From NCBI GenBank assembly GCA_030549335.1, contig CM060193.1, positions 46,485,391 through 46,549,390 of the forward strand: a DNA stretch of 64,000 nucleotides, read 5' to 3'. The notes beneath the pieces were generated by a model. It did not search any database and had not been told where the DNA came from. It saw only the letters and a program-made list of their open reading frames with translations. Shown in pieces: positions 61,438 to 64,000 of the stretch (position 1 is the first letter of the stretch; each line of letters starts with the position of its first letter). This DNA comes from Pontederia crassipes (taxonomy: Eukaryota > Streptophyta > Magnoliopsida > Commelinales > Pontederiaceae). A program made the position numbers and the translations under genes.

Positions 61438-62418
61438 TATAGGGGGATCTTTAGTTGCCATAGAAGTCTACAGTCAGTGCGCAGCTCAATATCCTGCAGG
61501 CAATTGTTAGTATCCAGTAACTTATAAGCACCATGCACAGAAAATTTCCCTGCCTTCCAGCACCAAGAATTTGGTCTTAAGTTATCTGGGTGACATCCCT
61601 CAAGGCGTTCCAGAAGAAGTAGAAAATCCTCCAATCGGCTATCGGAGAGTGGCACCATGAACTGAGGAGTCCAAATACCATGTGAATGAAGATTTGCTGA
61701 TCAATGCACAGCCACTACCTGACGGTCGATTATCAGCTATGGCATATAATCACATAAAAACATTAGGTAGTGATTCTCCCGAGAACCATGTGTCCTCCCA
61801 AAATCTGAATTCTGTACCAAATCCCAGCCTTGCTTCAAAGAAATTTGAGTCGTGGTATGCTTGCTACAACGCCTTTCGAAAAAGATGAGGCCCCTTAGGA
61901 TCTATCTGTCTTTTCTCCCATGAACGTGTGCAACCATAACATGCTTTGATTACTGAGAGCCATATATCCTGGCAATTGCCCATTAGCTGAACTACCCACT
62001 TTGCCCGAAGTGCATCGTTCATCTTTGGAAGGTCTCGAATTCCCAATCCACCTCTGTAAAAGGTCTGCAAATCACCTTCCAGGCCACTAAGTGCCCCTAT
62101 TGGTTTAGTGGCCTGCCCCTATTGGTGTTGCTAGTGTGTCTTCACATAAAATTACTACACAGCGAATCAATCCTTCGAATGACACCTTGTGGCATCCAAA
62201 AAGTTGACATATAATAAATGAGGATGGCCGACAAGAAAGATCAAACCAGAATCAATCTTCCACCTCTTGACAGTAAGTGTGAACACCAACCTGCTAACCT
62301 ATGTTCAACTCGTTCAATTGCTGGACTCCAATTCCGAATAGCATCCAAATATCAGTCAATGGGAGACCCAAATAACTAATAGGCAGACTGCAAATGGCTG
62401 TGTGCAGCACCATAGAGC

Positions 62419-62437
62419 GGGGGGGGGGGGGGGGGGG
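62419..62437. repeat. Poly-G run of 19
   Basis: A pure G homopolymer in the RT region of the minus-strand L1, where flanking RT peptide would otherwise continue. It makes a poly-Pro stretch in two overlapping minus-strand frames. Confidence 0.9.
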
Positions 62438-63870
62438 CTCCTTTTCCCCTAGGCCAAATGGGGATAAAAGATGACTTCTCATGGCTAATATGTAGTCCAT
62501 AGAAGTTGCTGAAGATGTCAAAGAGGATAGAAATCCTCCGTGCTGCCGTCATAAAAAATAATTTCATCAACGTATTGTAATAAAGGGATGATAGTACCCT
62601 GGCCATTGTTTGGAGAAAATCTCCCAATGATGCCTGTATTGCATGCTGAAAAGGTACATCATGCTAGGGCATCAACCGCCGCATTAGGACCAGTGGACAG
62701 CCTTGACGAACACCTCGGGGTTGGACCCACCGTCCCATTGGACCAACATTAATCAGTACTGAGAAAGAAACAGTACAAACACATTGTTTCATCCATGAAA
62801 TCCATAGGGGAGGGAAGCCACGTCAATAAAGGGAGCTCCACAAGAAAGACCAATCCAAGGAATCATATGCCTTGGAGAAATCGACTTTCCAAAGAAAATC
62901 CGGTGTGCCTGCACTCTCCAAAATGATATTATCTCAGATGCTATCGTGAATCCATTAGTGGTGGACCAGATACAAAAGATGTCTGAACAGGGTGCATTAA
63001 ATCTCCTAAAACAGGACGTAATTTATTAGTTAGGGCACGTGCCACGAGAAGTAAATGGCATTTGATAGTGCAGTGGGTCTGAAATCCTCCACTCTGCCAC
63101 ATTTTTCTTCAGAATGAGGAAGAGAAAAAACTTGTTCAGCCTCTAGCAAACTCATGAAAAGTACCCATGCTGACCACCTCCCAGAACTCTCGAAAGAAAA
63201 AAAACAGGGAATCCGTCTGGGCCCGGGCGACCCATCACTTTTTAGATCCCTCAGGGCGAGCTTAGTCTCCTCTTGGGAAAATGGTTGAATCATGTCATGA
63301 GCTCGGTCCGGTGAAATTTGGGGAGCATGTCCACACCACAGCCATTCTCGTGGTGGACGTCGACGAGTGAACTCCCGAAAATAGCCAAACTCACATTGTC
63401 TCTTCTTGAGAACTCAGCATCGCCCACCTTAATCCGCTCAATATGATTGAACCGTCATCGGCTGCTAGCATACATGTGAAAGAAGCAGGTGTTCAAATCC
63501 CCTCTTTGATCCTGCCGAGACCGTTGGCGCCATGGAACCTCTATCTTATGATCCTCCAACATCACCTCCTCTTGAAATTTTCTCCTAGCATTGATTTCTA
63601 TGCATGCGAACTCCCTAGTTTCTTCAATTTGGTCTATGTCAGACATACTCGCCAGGGCAGCTTTCTGTATCTCTTTGGATTCTTTAAGTTGTTTTTTGTA
63701 CTCCCGAAGTCGTCCCCTGAGCTTGTTTAATCTGTCGTATCGAGTTCTAGTTGCTGAGCTAGATGCTGACACAGTTCTCCATTGTTCTGCCACCATATCT
63801 CAAAATCCATCTTCCAAGAGCCAAGATTTCTCAAAATTTGAAGTATGAGCCATATGTGCCTCCATCATTT

Positions 63871-64000
63871 GTCTGCCAAAAAATAGGATTGTGTAAATTG
63901 GTAATTATGTCTGTTTGATACTTGAAGGAGATCTTATTGCATTTTTACTGTAGTTTGATATTGTAAGGGGATTCTTATTGCATTCTTTCATCTCCTCTTA
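63871..64000. other. Intron-like AT-rich end of window
   Basis: The text is AT-rich with a repeated TCTTATTGCATTxTTxC piece (63932 and 63972). It does not read as kinase or LINE and is probably ILK intron 4 continuing past the window. Confidence 0.4.

Larger units (their letters stand above)
60277..63870 (-). mobile_element. L1 LINE, minus strand, nearly complete ORF2
   Basis: Read on the minus strand from about 63870: linker after endonuclease (63455-63796, KSWLLEDGF and WRQRSRQDQRGDLNTCFFH), RT start (63030-63293, FSQEETKLALRDLKSDGSPGP), RT core (62294-62627), RT zinc-binding region (61437-61658) and the C-terminal WSIWLQRNKCIFRRERCYVE near 60740. The catalytic box at 62563-62574 reads YVDE instead of YADD. 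Ten T's at 60277-60286 are the poly(A) tail. A TRIM lies next to the tail, a MITE lies at 61084-61437, and a 19-G run interrupts the RT frame. Stops and shifts make it inactive. Confidence 0.85.

Overview
This is a stretch of plant nuclear DNA: genes with spliced GT..AG introns lie in AT-rich DNA dominated by transposable elements. The two polygalacturonase genes have very GC-rich exons and the element families (Ty1/copia, Ty3/gypsy chromovirus, L1 and RTE LINEs, CACTA, hAT, TRIM, MITE) are those of flowering plants. A monocot is likely from the exon GC bias, but the species cannot be read from the sequence. No rRNA or tRNA gene, CRISPR array or organellar insert was recognised. No gene cluster suggesting a new biological system was found; what is unusual is mostly the architecture of nested and non-autonomous elements.

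Three host loci can be supported. PG1 (12770-14324, +) is a complete four-exon polygalacturonase of the plant pollen/exo type. PG2 (44215-45600, +) is its paralogue 30 kb downstream with the same exon plan, damaged in exon 3 by a net 40-nt loss. ILK (49509-52282, +) is the 5' part of an integrin-linked-kinase-like gene (ankyrin repeats followed by the start of a protein kinase domain). Its fourth exon ends on a good splice donor, and the next 11.7 kb to the window edge is LINE and other transposon sequence with no further kinase exon seen.

Layout: 1-1975, decayed chromovirus pol; 2216-7218, non-autonomous CACTA element with a 2 kb internal duplication; 7219-12600, AT-rich spacer with small repeats; PG1; 15193-20096, nearly full-length Tork-like copia element on the minus strand; 20464-23296, probable solo LTR; 25876-30313, gag-only copia derivative; 30715-38140, apparent triple nest (a TRIM split by a long solo LTR, itself split by a young 4.3 kb LTR element at 33066-37402); 39312-40462, LTR fragments; 40505-43300, two abutting CACTA-type elements; PG2; 45835-47995, CACTA end with transposase remnants; 48841-52282, ILK leader and exons 1-4 with an RTE LINE in intron 3; 52300-63870, L1 elements on both strands carrying a hAT-like element, a TRIM and a MITE.

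The host genes do not form a pathway with each other. PG1 and PG2 are dispersed tandem duplicates whose spacing was inflated by element insertion. The ILK gene is an example of a gene whose intron absorbed repeated LINE insertions.
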